Positions 1 to 5,544 of a DNA stretch of 18,350 bases are shown here, in pieces. How positions within the stretch are numbered: position 1 is the stretch's first letter; the number at the start of each line of letters is the position of its first letter. The DNA lies in the NCBI GenBank assembly GCA_963972065.1, contig CAXAVJ010000074.1, positions 1 through 18,350 of the forward strand, read 5' to 3'. Both the position numbers and the translations under genes were made by a program. Source of the DNA: UBA1479 sp963972065. Lineage in GTDB: Bacteria; Pseudomonadota; Alphaproteobacteria; Rhodospirillales; Casp-alpha2. Under the pieces are notes generated by a model that made no database searches, had not been told where the DNA came from, and was given only the letters and a program-made list of their open reading frames with translations.

Positions 1-467
1 TCGCCAACGGTGACATGGTGACGCTGACCCTGATCCAGGGCGTGGTGAACACCTTCGTCATCTTCCTGTCGCGCATCGTCGGCCATCTGGTCGACCGCCT
101 GGTGTTCAAGGTCGAACGCGGCCACGGCCCGGCGTTCTGGATCGTCTCGATGATCGCGCAGTTCGTGTTCGGCATCGCCGCCATGATGATCGTCATGTGG
201 TTCTCGCGCTGGCGCGAGTTCCGCGCCGACAAGGGCGGAGCGGAACTGGCCGGCCGGCGCAACATGATCAACGCGCTGAAGGCCCTGCAGGCGGCCCATG
301 ACACGCCGCCCATGCCCGACGAGATGAGGGCCTTCGCCATCAACGCCGGGCGCATGCAGGCGGCGTTTGCCAGCCACCCGCCGCTCGCCGAACGCATCCG
401 GGCGCTGGAGGAGGCCATGGAAGGCGCCGACGCCCAGCCGGCGCCCCCCCGGCGGCCCTGGCGCTGA
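1..467 (+). CDS. htpX: Protease HtpX, C-terminal part (5' end outside the window)
   Basis: HtpX is an inner-membrane zinc metalloprotease (peptidase M48) that degrades damaged membrane proteins under envelope or heat stress. The frame is open from base 3 and reads ANGDMVTLTLIQGVVNTFVIF, which in the family lies directly after the HEXXH zinc motif, so the window opens just past the catalytic helix. About 154 residues are visible, roughly half of the usual 290. Two hydrophobic segments follow (around LIQGVVNTFVIFLSRIVG and FWIVSMIAQFVFGIAAMMIV). Then comes EFRAD, whose glutamate is the third zinc ligand of the family, followed by AELAGRRNMINAL. The tail is proline/arginine-rich and variable. 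The gene converges on the cyclase gene with a 5-base gap and no visible terminator. The identification is secure from the conserved core; the start cannot be judged. Confidence 0.95.
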   Translation, partial: ANGDMVTLTLIQGVVNTFVIFLSRIVGHLVDRLVFKVERGHGPAFWIVSMIAQFVFGIAAMMIVMWFSRWREFRADKGGAELAGRRNMINALKALQAAHDTPPMPDEMRAFAINAGRMQAAFASHPPLAERIRALEEAMEGADAQPAPPRRPWR

Positions 468-472
468 CGCGG

Positions 473-1453
473 CTATCCGCGGGTCCGAAGCGGGATCGCC
501 AGCGGTCGCACCGGCGCGCCGGTCGCCCCCCGAAGCTTCAGGGGCGCGGCGACGAACAGGAATTCGTACACGCGCTCCCGGGCGAGTTCCTCCAGCCATA
601 GCAGTTCGAGGAACGGCACGCCTTTCTCCGCCAGGAGGTAGGTATGGACCGGCGCGAAGTTCTGCGGGTCCCGGGATGGGAAACTCTCCAGGCCGAAATT
701 GTCGGCGCCCAGCAGCATGACCTTCTGATCCTCGACCAGCCAGCGCGCGGCCTCCAGACCGAGGCCGGCCTGATTGAACAACTGCAGCTTGGCGCGGTCG
801 GGCCACAGGGTCATCAGTCCCGTGCGCAACAGAACCACGTCGCCCGGCGACAGCGTCGTGCCCTGACGGGCGAGGGCTGCCTTCAGATCGTCGACGGTGA
901 CCGCGTAGGACGCCGGCAGGTGCCGCAGATTCCTGGCCCCCGCCAGGTCGATCATCACGCCGCGGGCGACAATGGGCGGGACCTTCTCTGCCCCCGACTT
1001 GGCCCAGCCGTGCGCGTTCAGGGCCGTGTCGGCGGACACGCCGTTCCATATCCGGCCGTGCAGGCCGAAGTGGCTCAGCATGTCCAGATGGGTGCCCGTG
1101 TGGGTGTTCATGGACAAGGCGTCGCTTGAGTGGGCGACCCGCTCGCCCGCGCGTCTGGCGGGAACATGGGTCATCCAGAACTGGTAGGCGGGATCGCCGA
1201 AGGCGGCGCTGCAGCAGTCGGGCATGCCGACGAACAGGTCGACGCCCAGGTCGTAGACCTTGCCGCCCGCCGCGCGGCGCAGGGCCTCGCCGCGGGACTC
1301 CTCGGTCATCATGTTCAGGCTGCCGATCTCGTCGTTTGGGCCCCAAGGGCTTACGCCCGGCCGGTCGCCGGCGGTCGATTGCAGGCTCGCGGTAAGGCAC
1401 AGAAGGGCGGCCGCGGCGCAGCTGCGCGCCGCGCGGGTCATCAGTCTCGTCAT
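473..1453 (-). CDS. Exported cyclase-family (kynurenine formamidase-like) metal hydrolase
   Basis: This is a 326-residue protein of the cyclase family (PF04199), whose characterised members include kynurenine formamidase and other metal-dependent amide or ester hydrolases. The family signature H118-T-G-T-H122-L-D124-x3-H128 is complete and should bind the divalent metal. A basic start followed by a hydrophobic stretch (about residues 9-24, AARSCAAAALLCLTASL) and then STAGDRPG looks like a Sec signal peptide, so a periplasmic location is likely; many family members are cytoplasmic. The ATG has an AAGGAA ribosome site in front of it. An in-frame ATG four codons later is possible. It lies 37 bases downstream of the YciI-like gene on the same strand, so the two are probably one operon facing a WYL regulator. 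The substrate cannot be told from the sequence. No tryptophan-catabolism genes are nearby, so kynurenine formamidase itself is not supported. Confidence 0.85.
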   Translation of the reverse strand: MTRLMTRAARSCAAAALLCLTASLQSTAGDRPGVSPWGPNDEIGSLNMMTEESRGEALRRAAGGKVYDLGVDLFVGMPDCCSAAFGDPAYQFWMTHVPARRAGERVAHSSDALSMNTHTGTHLDMLSHFGLHGRIWNGVSADTALNAHGWAKSGAEKVPPIVARGVMIDLAGARNLRHLPASYAVTVDDLKAALARQGTTLSPGDVVLLRTGLMTLWPDRAKLQLFNQAGLGLEAARWLVEDQKVMLLGADNFGLESFPSRDPQNFAPVHTYLLAEKGVPFLELLWLEELARERVYEFLFVAAPLKLRGATGAPVRPLAIPLRTRG

Positions 1454-1490
1454 GTTGTTTCCTTGTCTTGGTCGGGTGGGCGGGGGCCGG

Positions 1491-1778
1491 TCAGTCCGCG
1501 AGGAAGGCCAGCCGCGGATCGGTCTTGTTGGGGGTGATTTCCAGGATCTCGGCAGTCACCACTTTCTCGGCGACGAAGGGATCGTCCTCGACCCGGCGGC
1601 GCAGGTCGTCCGGGGATGCGGCTATGGCGAGGATCGCCCCGCCGGCGTTGGGCTGAAGGCTGCCGACCAGGAGGAACGCGCCGTCGTCGAGGCCGCGTTT
1701 GATCCAGGCATTGTGGCCGTCCATGAATTCCTTCGCCCGTGGCTTGTTCTCCGCGAAGCGGAGCAGGATGATGAACAT
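1491..1778 (-). CDS. YciI family protein
   Basis: A 95-residue single-domain protein of the YciI-like family (PF03795), a dimeric alpha/beta barrel ferredoxin-like fold. The family pattern is visible: MFIILLRFAENKP at the start, the MDGHNAWI segment carrying H22, the LVGSLQPNAGGAIL strand, and the acidic DDPFVAEKVV segment (D65/D66) that pairs with the histidine in the proposed active site. The family includes a chloromuconolactone dehalogenase-like enzyme, but most members have no known reaction. Translation should be strong because AAAGGAGA sits just before the ATG. It is the first gene of a likely two-gene operon with the cyclase-family hydrolase and is divergent from the WYL regulator, so it may be a target of that regulator (inference). 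Family assignment is firm; the function is open. Confidence 0.85.
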   Translation of the reverse strand: MFIILLRFAENKPRAKEFMDGHNAWIKRGLDDGAFLLVGSLQPNAGGAILAIAASPDDLRRRVEDDPFVAEKVVTAEILEITPNKTDPRLAFLAD

Positions 1779-1834
1779 CGATAGGTCTCCTTTGCGATTG
1801 GTGGCGGCACGCTAATTCGAATAAGTGCCAAAAT

Positions 1835-1853
1835 TTGTCACCAAAAGTGATAA
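1835..1853. promoter_or_regulatory. Inverted repeat, candidate operator of the WYL regulator
   Basis: The sequence TTGTCACCAAAAGTGATAA has 7-base arms that match at 6 of 7 positions around a 5-base centre. It lies in the 83-base gap between the divergent YciI-like gene (start at 1778) and the WYL regulator (start at 1862). It ends 8 bases before the regulator's ATG, where bound protein would block initiation. HTH/WYL regulators often sit next to their target and bind imperfect dyads in the shared promoter. That this dyad is the operator is inference from position and symmetry. Confidence 0.4.
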
Positions 1854-1861
1854 GATGACGC

Positions 1862-2584
1862 ATGACCGTCCGCAGCCGTCAGGACGCGCTGGTCCGCCAC
1901 CTCCGCCGCAGCGGCCATGCCAGCGTCGATACACTCGCCCGCGCCGTGGGGGCCTCGCGCCGCACGGTGCTGCGCGACGTGGCGGCGTTGCGCGACCAGG
2001 GCTTCGTCATTCATTCCGAGGCGGGCCGGGGCGGGGGGCTGTCGCTCGATCCCTCGTCCGTGCAGCTGACGGCCCGGCTTTCGGCGGACGAGGTTTTCGC
2101 GCTGCTGGTCAATGTCGCCGTCATGCGGGCGTCGGGCACGCTGCCGTTCGGTGGGCTTGCCGACGCCGGTCTCGCCAAGATCGAACGCGCCTTGCCGCCG
2201 GACCGGGTCCGGGACCTGCGCGACATTCTCGCCCGCCTTTACATCGGCCCGCCGGCCTGGCCCCGGCTTCGGGACTCTTTGGGGCCGGTCGAGCCCGGTC
2301 TGCTTCCCGAGTTCGAACGAGCGTTCATCGATCTCAACCGGCTGCGCTTCGACTACGTCGACCGCCACGGGACGTCGTCCAGGCGCGAAATCGAACCCCA
2401 GGCGCTGCTGGTCCGCCCGCCCGTGTGGTACGTGGTCGGCTTCGATCCCGCCCGCGACGATTTCCGCAACTTTCGCATGGACCGCATCCGCAACGCGGAA
2501 CGCGACGGCGGCACCCGGTTCCGCCGCCGCGCCCTGCGGCTTGAAGACAACGTCTGCCTGGTGGCCGAGGCACCGCATTCCTGA
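1862..2584 (+). CDS. HTH (DeoR/HTH_11-type) and WYL-domain transcriptional regulator
   Basis: A 240-residue DNA-binding regulator. Residues about 5-60 form a winged helix (LVRHLRRSGHASVDTLARAV, then ASRRTVLRDVAALRDQGFVI), and GRGGG is the usual wing. A linker follows. A WYL domain occupies about residues 148-240, with the core motif WYVVGFDPARDDFRNFRMDR at about 189-208; this fold is thought to sense a small ligand or nucleic acid. The ATG has only a poor ribosome site. The gene is divergent from the YciI/cyclase pair and separated from it by 83 bases holding an inverted repeat, so local repressor (or activator) and autoregulator is the likely role. It is shorter than the approximately 310-330 residues of PafB/PafC-type WYL proteins and lacks their C-terminal extension. 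The family is certain; the target genes are inferred. Confidence 0.88.
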   Translation: MTVRSRQDALVRHLRRSGHASVDTLARAVGASRRTVLRDVAALRDQGFVIHSEAGRGGGLSLDPSSVQLTARLSADEVFALLVNVAVMRASGTLPFGGLADAGLAKIERALPPDRVRDLRDILARLYIGPPAWPRLRDSLGPVEPGLLPEFERAFIDLNRLRFDYVDRHGTSSRREIEPQALLVRPPVWYVVGFDPARDDFRNFRMDRIRNAERDGGTRFRRRALRLEDNVCLVAEAPHS

Positions 2585-2593
2585 AACGACGAA

Positions 2594-2614
2594 GGGCGGC
2601 CCGATCGGCCGCCC
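2594..2614. terminator. Hairpin between convergent genes, likely terminator
   Basis: Perfect 8-base arms GGGCGGCC (2594-2601) and GGCCGCCC (2607-2614) enclose the loop CGATC. The hairpin lies 9 bases past the WYL regulator stop and 27 bases past the stop of the convergent UPF0173-type gene. On the minus strand the stem is followed by TTCGTCGTTT, a weak U-tract. On the plus strand no U-run follows. It therefore fits a terminator for the minus-strand gene best and may stop both. Confidence 0.55.
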
Positions 2615-2641
2615 CCCGCGTGTTCGATATCCTGAACAGGC

Positions 2642-3478
2642 TTATTTGCCGAATTTCATTTCGTCGCCCGGCTGCATGACCACGACCTCGGTCTTGTCGC
2701 CCATGTCGGCCAGATGCTTCTTCAGTTCGTCCGGCGTGCCCTTCAAGGGCGGGAAGGTGCCGTAGTGCATGGGCATCACGGTCTGGGGCTTGAGGAACTT
2801 GGTGATGGCGTAGGCCGCGTGGCGGGGGTCCATGGTGAACCAGCCGCCGATGCAGATCAGCACCAGGTCCGGCTTGTACAGGTCCTGGATCAGTTCCATA
2901 TCCTTGAACACGCCGCTGTCACCCGTGTGATAGATGGTATAGCCGTCTTCCAGCGTGATCACGTAGCCTGCAGGCTCGCCCCCCGGATAGATGCCTTCCT
3001 TGCCGTCGGCGTCCTTGCTGACAATCTCCGACGAATGTTCGGCATGGGTCATGGTCACCGTGATGTCCGGGCCGATGGGGGTGATCGGGCCCGACTTGTT
3101 GAAGCGGACCAGTTGCTTGCCGTCGACCATGCCGAGAATGCGCAGGGTATGGCCCATGTCGGCGTTCACGCCGACCTTGGCGCCGGTCATCTTGGCCAGT
3201 TCCGCCGTGTCGCCCAGGTGGTCGCCGTGCCCGTGGGTGACCAGGATCAGGTCGACGTTGCCGATTTTCGACAGGTCCTTGTCGGCGGCGGGCGTTTTCG
3301 GGTTCTTGGTGATGAAGGGGTCGATCACGATCACCTTGCCGCCCGGCGTCTTGATGCGGAAAGCGGCCTGGCCGTACCATTTGACCTCGGCCGCCTGGGC
3401 GTCCTTGGCCGGGCCGGCGGCCCAGGCGAAACCGGCGACCAGCGCGCCGATCACGGTCGTCGTCAGTAAGCGTTTCAT
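2642..3478 (-). CDS. Exported UPF0173-type metal-dependent hydrolase (metallo-beta-lactamase fold)
   Basis: A 278-residue protein whose mature part matches the UPF0173 / L-ascorbate-6-phosphate lactonase-like branch of the metallo-beta-lactamase fold. The binuclear metal ligands are in place: T81-H-G-H-G-D-H87, H145/H148 in MTHAEHSS, the aspartate D187 in YHTGDSG, and H238 in MPMHYGTFP. Unlike typical members of about 225-230 residues, it begins with a clear signal peptide (MKRLLTTTVIGALVAGFAWA, then alanine-rich to about residue 30), so it should be periplasmic. GGGAGA precedes the ATG. It is divergent from tag and converges on the WYL regulator. The reaction is unknown: the family fold supports hydrolysis of an ester, lactone or phosphodiester, but nothing here picks the substrate. 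Confidence 0.85.
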   Translation of the reverse strand: MKRLLTTTVIGALVAGFAWAAGPAKDAQAAEVKWYGQAAFRIKTPGGKVIVIDPFITKNPKTPAADKDLSKIGNVDLILVTHGHGDHLGDTAELAKMTGAKVGVNADMGHTLRILGMVDGKQLVRFNKSGPITPIGPDITVTMTHAEHSSEIVSKDADGKEGIYPGGEPAGYVITLEDGYTIYHTGDSGVFKDMELIQDLYKPDLVLICIGGWFTMDPRHAAYAITKFLKPQTVMPMHYGTFPPLKGTPDELKKHLADMGDKTEVVVMQPGDEMKFGK

Positions 3479-3503
3479 GACTGAATGTTCTCCCGAAAGG
3501 GCA

Positions 3504-3515
3504 GGGGATATCCCC
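3504..3515. promoter_or_regulatory. Perfect 12-base palindrome upstream of the exported hydrolase
   Basis: GGGGATATCCCC is perfectly self-complementary. It sits 26-37 bases in front of the minus-strand hydrolase start at 3478, a typical operator or leader position. A second small dyad, GGCAG-N3-CTGCC, lies at 3522-3534. No matching regulator is obvious. A chance palindrome in GC-rich DNA is possible. Confidence 0.25.
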
Positions 3516-3571
3516 GCGTGAGGCAGAGCCTGCCATAGAACCGGAACGCCGCAAAGGCCCCTTCATAAGGC

Positions 3572-3607
3572 TTGACGTATATGGAACAAAATGCGAACAA
3601 ATAGAAC
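3572..3607 (+). promoter_or_regulatory. Predicted LexA (SOS) box overlapping the tag promoter
   Basis: GAACAAAATGCGAAC at 3584-3598 is an exact match to the alphaproteobacterial LexA core GAAC-N7-GAAC (GTTC-N7-GTTC on the other strand). A third GAAC follows at 3604-3607. A -35-like TTGACG is at 3572-3577, and the box covers the expected spacer and -10 region, where LexA would block polymerase. The site is 28 bases before the tag ATG, which has the strong ribosome site GGAGGAGG (3613-3620). On the minus strand, TTGTTC (3589-3584), 16 bases, then TATGAA (3567-3562) could be the promoter of the divergent hydrolase, so the box may act both ways. The motif match is seen directly; LexA control is inference. 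Confidence 0.6.
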
Positions 3608-3625
3608 CAAACGGAGGAGGGTTCC

Positions 3626-4225
3626 ATGACGGTGACGGGTGAAGACGGGCGCAAGCGCTGCCGCTGGGTCGGCCAGGGCAAGGACTTCTACGAGGCCTAT
3701 CACGACGCCGAGTGGGGCGTGCCCGTGCACGACGACCGCCATCATTTCGAGATGCTCAATCTGGAGGGCGCCCAGGCGGGATTGAGTTGGGAAACGATCT
3801 TAAAAAAACGCGATAACTACAAGAAATTATTTGATGATTTTGATGTCGATAAATGCGCCAAGCTGACCGACGCCAAACTAGAAAAGATCCTTACCGACCC
3901 CGGCATCATCCGCAACCGGCTGAAGGTCTACGGCGTGCGCAAGAACGCCGTGGCGTTCCTCGAGGTGCAAAAGGAATTCGGCTCCTTCGACGCCTACGTC
4001 TGGGCCTTCGTCGGCGGCAAGCCTCTCGACGGTCGGCGCAAGGCCATGAGCGATGTGCCGGGCAAGACGGAGATTTCGGACGCCCTTTCCAAGGACCTGA
4101 AAAAGCGCGGCTTCACCTTCGTCGGCTCGACCATCGTCTACGCCTACATGCAGGCGGCCGGGCTGGTGAACGACCATGTGGCGGACTGCTTCCGCTATCG
4201 GCCGTGCAAGGCGCTGGCGGATTAG
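3626..4225 (+). CDS. tag: DNA-3-methyladenine glycosylase I
   Basis: This monofunctional base-excision-repair enzyme removes 3-methyladenine from alkylated DNA. The 199-residue length is normal for the family. The protein carries RCRW (residues 11-14), YHDAEWGVP (25-33), the LEGAQAGLSW segment with the conserved glutamate E47, and the zinc-snap ligands C12, H26, H184 and C188 (DHVADC). The ATG is preceded by GGAGGAGG. It is divergent from the exported hydrolase and converges on the GFA gene with a 6-base gap. A predicted SOS box overlaps the promoter, which would make it damage-inducible. Codons 56-76 are strikingly AT-rich (TTA, AAA, TTT, GAT) compared with the rest of the gene, although the protein there stays conserved. 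Identification is very secure. Confidence 0.95.
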   Translation: MTVTGEDGRKRCRWVGQGKDFYEAYHDAEWGVPVHDDRHHFEMLNLEGAQAGLSWETILKKRDNYKKLFDDFDVDKCAKLTDAKLEKILTDPGIIRNRLKVYGVRKNAVAFLEVQKEFGSFDAYVWAFVGGKPLDGRRKAMSDVPGKTEISDALSKDLKKRGFTFVGSTIVYAYMQAAGLVNDHVADCFRYRPCKALAD

Positions 4226-4231
4226 GGCGCG

Positions 4232-4642
4232 TCAGCCGTCATGGCGGTGGCTGCCGGGCAGGACCGGCAGGGACGGGTCGAGAGGGCTCCAGACCAGCCT
4301 GCCGTTTCCCCAGATGTGGTCATAGGGCGTGACCTTCTCCGGCGTGTCCAGCGACGCGGCCGTGACGTCGATGTCCACGTCTTCTTCGTCTTCGTGCTGG
4401 AAACTGAGGCTGGTGCCGCAATCCAGGCAGAAGCCGCGTTTGACTTTGGGGGAGGAGACGTAAAAGGCCGGCGGCTCCGTGGTCCATTGAAACCCGCCCG
4501 GGGGTACGGTCACCCAAGTGACCAACGTGCCGCCCGAGGCCCGGCGGCAGCTTTCGCAGAGGCAATGGGTGGCGGTGACCGGCTTGGTGATTTCGTAGCG
4601 GTGGCGACCGCACAGGCAGCCGCCCTCAAGCGTCTCGGTCAT
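4232..4642 (-). CDS. GFA (glutathione-dependent formaldehyde-activating enzyme-like) family zinc protein
   Basis: A 136-residue protein of the GFA / CENP-V family (PF04828). The cysteines that form the family's two zinc sites are all present: C9 and C11 (GGCLCG), C27, C29 and C32 (HCLCESC), and C72 and C75 (FCLDCG). The prototype was proposed to help condense formaldehyde with glutathione, but most members have no proven reaction, and the name should be read as a family label. AAGGAA precedes the ATG. It is convergent with tag. Its upstream region holds a perfect dyad at 4712-4727. There are no formaldehyde-pathway genes nearby, so its role here is open. Confidence 0.88.
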   Translation of the reverse strand: MTETLEGGCLCGRHRYEITKPVTATHCLCESCRRASGGTLVTWVTVPPGGFQWTTEPPAFYVSSPKVKRGFCLDCGTSLSFQHEDEEDVDIDVTAASLDTPEKVTPYDHIWGNGRLVWSPLDPSLPVLPGSHRHDG

Positions 4643-4711
4643 GACGGGGTTCCTTCTCCGATGCGCCGGGAAGGCTAGCGTCGGGGGCCCGGTTGCAACA
4701 AACGGGAAATT

Positions 4712-4727
4712 CTTATCGTTCGATAAG
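4712..4727. promoter_or_regulatory. Perfect inverted repeat CTTATCGTTCGATAAG
   Basis: Seven-base arms CTTATCG and CGATAAG match perfectly across a 2-base centre. The site lies 70-85 bases upstream of the GFA gene (minus strand, start 4642) and 42 bases past the stop of the alpha/beta hydrolase. It looks like an operator for a dimeric regulator acting on GFA. Read on the minus strand it could also fold as a weak AT-rich stem followed by AATTT, i.e. a poor terminator of the hydrolase transcript. The binding protein is unknown. Confidence 0.4.
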
Positions 4728-4733
4728 CTGGGC

Positions 4734-4777
4734 TCAGTCCGCCAACTCGTGTGGTCCGAGGTCTTTCCTTACCCGGC
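4734..4777 (-). pseudogene. Degenerate duplicate of the 3' end of xth
   Basis: TCAGTCCGCCAACTCG at 4734-4749 matches the last 16 bases of xth (5545-5560, TCAATCCGCCAACTCG) at 15 of 16. After a 13-base deletion, TGTGGTCCGAGGTCTTTCC at 4750-4768 resumes alignment with the xth bases from 5574, with single changes and one 1-base gap. The orientation is the same as xth, and the copy still encodes ELAD and a stop. Its deletion puts it out of frame with the rest. The alpha/beta hydrolase stop codon (4769-4771) lies inside this copy. Together with the true xth end it forms an imperfect direct repeat flanking that gene, about 811 bases apart. Confidence 0.7.
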
Positions 4778-5521
4778 GGCGGGGGTATTCACCGCCAGGA
4801 AATCGCGGATGTGGTTGAGGGCCAGGGCGATTTTGCGGTCGTTCTCTTTCCAGGGATAGAGGCTCACTTGCGCGTTGGGCGCCAATAATGCCGTCTCCAT
4901 CGCTGTCGCGTAGGGATGGGCCGGGATGTCGTCCGGAAGCACCAGGACAGGTGTTTGGCAATTGCGCACGAAATCGCGGTCGACGGTGAACACGAAATCG
5001 GCGCGCTTCGTGTACATGGTGTCGAGGAATTCCGTGATCATGTCCGGGGTGATGTCGGGCCGCTGTTTCATGAACGTCGGCGCCCAACCCTTGAGGGCGT
5101 TTTTGACGTAGATGTCGGGATGGCTCGAGGTATAGCCGCTGGGGTGCACCAGGGTCGCCGCGACGACCCGGTCGCCGACATGCTTCAATAGGTTCCAGAT
5201 CATCGGCCCGGCGATGCAGAATCCCATGACCAGGAACCGGTCGATGCCGAGATGGTCCAGCAACGCCAGCTGATCGTCGACGAAGCCGTCCCAGGTGCGT
5301 TCGATTTCCAGCGGCCCCGCTGTCCCGCCATTATTCGCGTTCCGCAGATCGAGCGCGATCACGCGATAGGTGTCGCTGAATTCCTGAAGCGGATCGAAGG
5401 GATGATTGGCAAGCCCGGCGATCGTCGCATTCAGGCCCCCACCGGGAAGGACCAACAGGGGAAAGCCGGAACCGGCTTCCTCGTAATGGATCGTCACGGG
5501 GCCGTTCTTGAATGTCGGCAT
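4769..5521 (-). CDS. Alpha/beta hydrolase with a cysteine in the nucleophile elbow
   Basis: A 250-residue alpha/beta-hydrolase-fold protein. The oxyanion region (LLVLPGGGLNATI, about 22-34), the strand-loop VIALDLRNANNGGTAGP (54-70) and the elbow VMGFCIAG (98-105) are visible. The elbow places C102 where serine is usual, as in dienelactone hydrolase. Candidate acid and base residues are the aspartates in VLPDDIPAHP (194-203) and H237 in LNHIRDFL. No signal peptide or membrane segment is seen. AGGGAA lies before the ATG. The gene is 23 bases downstream of xth on the same strand, so it is probably cotranscribed with it. It is bracketed by two copies of the xth 3' end, which suggests a recent insertion or a duplication event. 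The substrate is unknown. Confidence 0.85.
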   Translation of the reverse strand: MPTFKNGPVTIHYEEAGSGFPLLVLPGGGLNATIAGLANHPFDPLQEFSDTYRVIALDLRNANNGGTAGPLEIERTWDGFVDDQLALLDHLGIDRFLVMGFCIAGPMIWNLLKHVGDRVVAATLVHPSGYTSSHPDIYVKNALKGWAPTFMKQRPDITPDMITEFLDTMYTKRADFVFTVDRDFVRNCQTPVLVLPDDIPAHPYATAMETALLAPNAQVSLYPWKENDRKIALALNHIRDFLAVNTPAAG

Positions 5522-5544
5522 GTGCGCTGTTCCCTATTGCGTGG

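Noticed and set aside
473..1453. Calling the cyclase-family gene kynB (kynurenine formamidase)
   Set aside because: The metal motif is shared by the whole family, the protein carries a signal peptide, and no tryptophan-degradation genes are adjacent.
3801..3809. Run of seven A in tag (TTA AAA AAA CGC), a possible -1 slippery site
   Set aside because: The zero frame encodes the conserved ILKKR segment of Tag and continues to a full-length enzyme. No stimulatory hairpin or meaningful alternative product was seen.
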